Below the pieces are notes generated by a model. The model was not told the origin of the DNA. It was given only the letters and a program-made list of their open reading frames with translations, and did not search any database. Source: UBA1664 sp964531715 (GTDB taxonomy: Bacteria > Pseudomonadota > Alphaproteobacteria > Micavibrionales > UBA1664). Taken from it: 32,737 nucleotides of DNA. Made by a program: the position numbers and the translations under genes. Shown here in pieces: positions 32,385 through 32,737 of the stretch (position 1 is the first letter of the stretch; each line of letters opens with the position of its first letter). The stretch is taken from NCBI GenBank assembly GCA_964531715.1, contig CAZHEE010000013.1:1-32737 (forward strand), given 5' to 3'.

Positions 32385-32688
32385 TCAGGACTCATTAAAT
32401 CCACCATAGTATGATGCTGCGATAGTGATGGCAGCGAGGAAAGTGTGTGAGCATCGATCATATTGAGTTGCGATGCGTCGCCAATCATTGAGTTTTGCAA
32501 ACATGTTTTCCACTTTATGGCGTTTTTTGTAGAGCGCTTTGTCGTATTGGACGGGTGTCTTACGGTTTTTTTTCCGAGGGTATACACGGCTCTATACCCT
32601 TATCTTTAAGAGCGTCTCTTAAGCATGTTGCGTCATAGCCCCGATCAGCAAGCAAGGCCTTAGCACGCGGTAAGTGATCAATTTGACC
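32385..32688 (-). pseudogene. C-terminal remnant of an IS5-family transposase, frameshifted
   Basis: Read on the - strand, the sequence gives LPRAKALLADRGYDATCLRD, then KGIEPCIPSEK. After a run of eight A's (+ strand T8 near 32566-32573) the frame is lost. One A fewer restores RKTPVQYDKALYKKRHKVEN, FAKLNDWRRIATQYDRCSHT and AAITIAASYYGGF before a TGA at 32385-32387. This is the DDE C-terminal part of an IS5-type transposase, including the DRGYDA and YKKRHKVEN blocks. An in-frame stop lies just upstream of the homology, and the N-terminal half is absent, so this copy is dead. Confidence 0.85.
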
Positions 32689-32737
32689 TGCCCCCTATAA
32701 TTAGGTCCAGAATATAGTTAGTAGTTTTTAATTTTCT
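32684..32737. mobile_element. Possible end of a second insertion sequence
   Basis: The IS5-like homology stops where TGACCTGCCCCC (32684-32695) begins, followed by TATAATTAGGTCCA. A TGACC/TGxxCC-type end with a C run resembles termini of IS3-family elements. Only about 50 bp are visible, so this is tentative. Confidence 0.25.

Overview
The window reads as a stretch of chromosome from a flagellated alphaproteobacterium with a fairly A+T-rich genome. The lineage signals are FlbD, FlbT and FlaF (flagellar regulators typical of Alphaproteobacteria), a Usg-family protein, a HemY-like TPR protein, the fliF-fliG-fliH-fliN-motA-flbD order, and an AspRS of the His-bearing, probably non-discriminating type. 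I cannot name a genus. No rRNA, tRNA or CRISPR array was seen.

Layout. 390-2654: malic enzyme/phosphotransacetylase fusion protein (+). 2860-7344: aspS, a small membrane protein, groEL and groES (all -), with a sigma70/heat-shock-like promoter before groES that is divergent from usg. 7508-11559 (+): usg, an RsmC-like methyltransferase, a HAD phosphatase, a HemY-like protein and ispE, tightly packed. 11537-13263 (-): two exported proteins, a DUF481 outer-membrane beta-barrel and an unknown. 13481-20181 (+): a YdcH-like small protein, fabI, a peptidase E-like hydrolase, a GIY-YIG cassette, an alpha/beta hydrolase, a hotdog thioesterase, SppA and a YcaD-like MFS transporter. 20462-26708 (-): the flagellar block fliF, fliG, fliH, fliN, motA, flbD. 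26959-27228 (+): a small FlaG-like protein. 27277-32054 (-): a membrane protein, a membrane-anchored pseudokinase, glmM and a single-chain FlbT-FlaF fusion. 32385-32737: remains of insertion sequences.

The flagellar genes supply the MS ring and C ring (FliF, FliG, FliN), the export regulator FliH, the stator subunit MotA, the sigma54 activator FlbD and the flagellin-expression regulators FlbT and FlaF. The pseudokinase and its abutting membrane protein sit between these parts and have no function I can assign.

A second layer is a dense set of palindromic repeats. At least five families occur. Full copies are paired palindromes of about 70-100 bp that can fold into one long hairpin. They sit inside operons (groES-groEL, fliG-fliH), at gene ends, across the start of one gene, and in one case in frame inside a coding region. 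The most unusual items are the FlbT-FlaF fusion, the pseudokinase/membrane protein pair, the GIY-YIG cassette bounded by inverted copies of a palindrome, the palindrome inside the RsmC-like gene, and changed key residues in IspE and the HemY-like protein.
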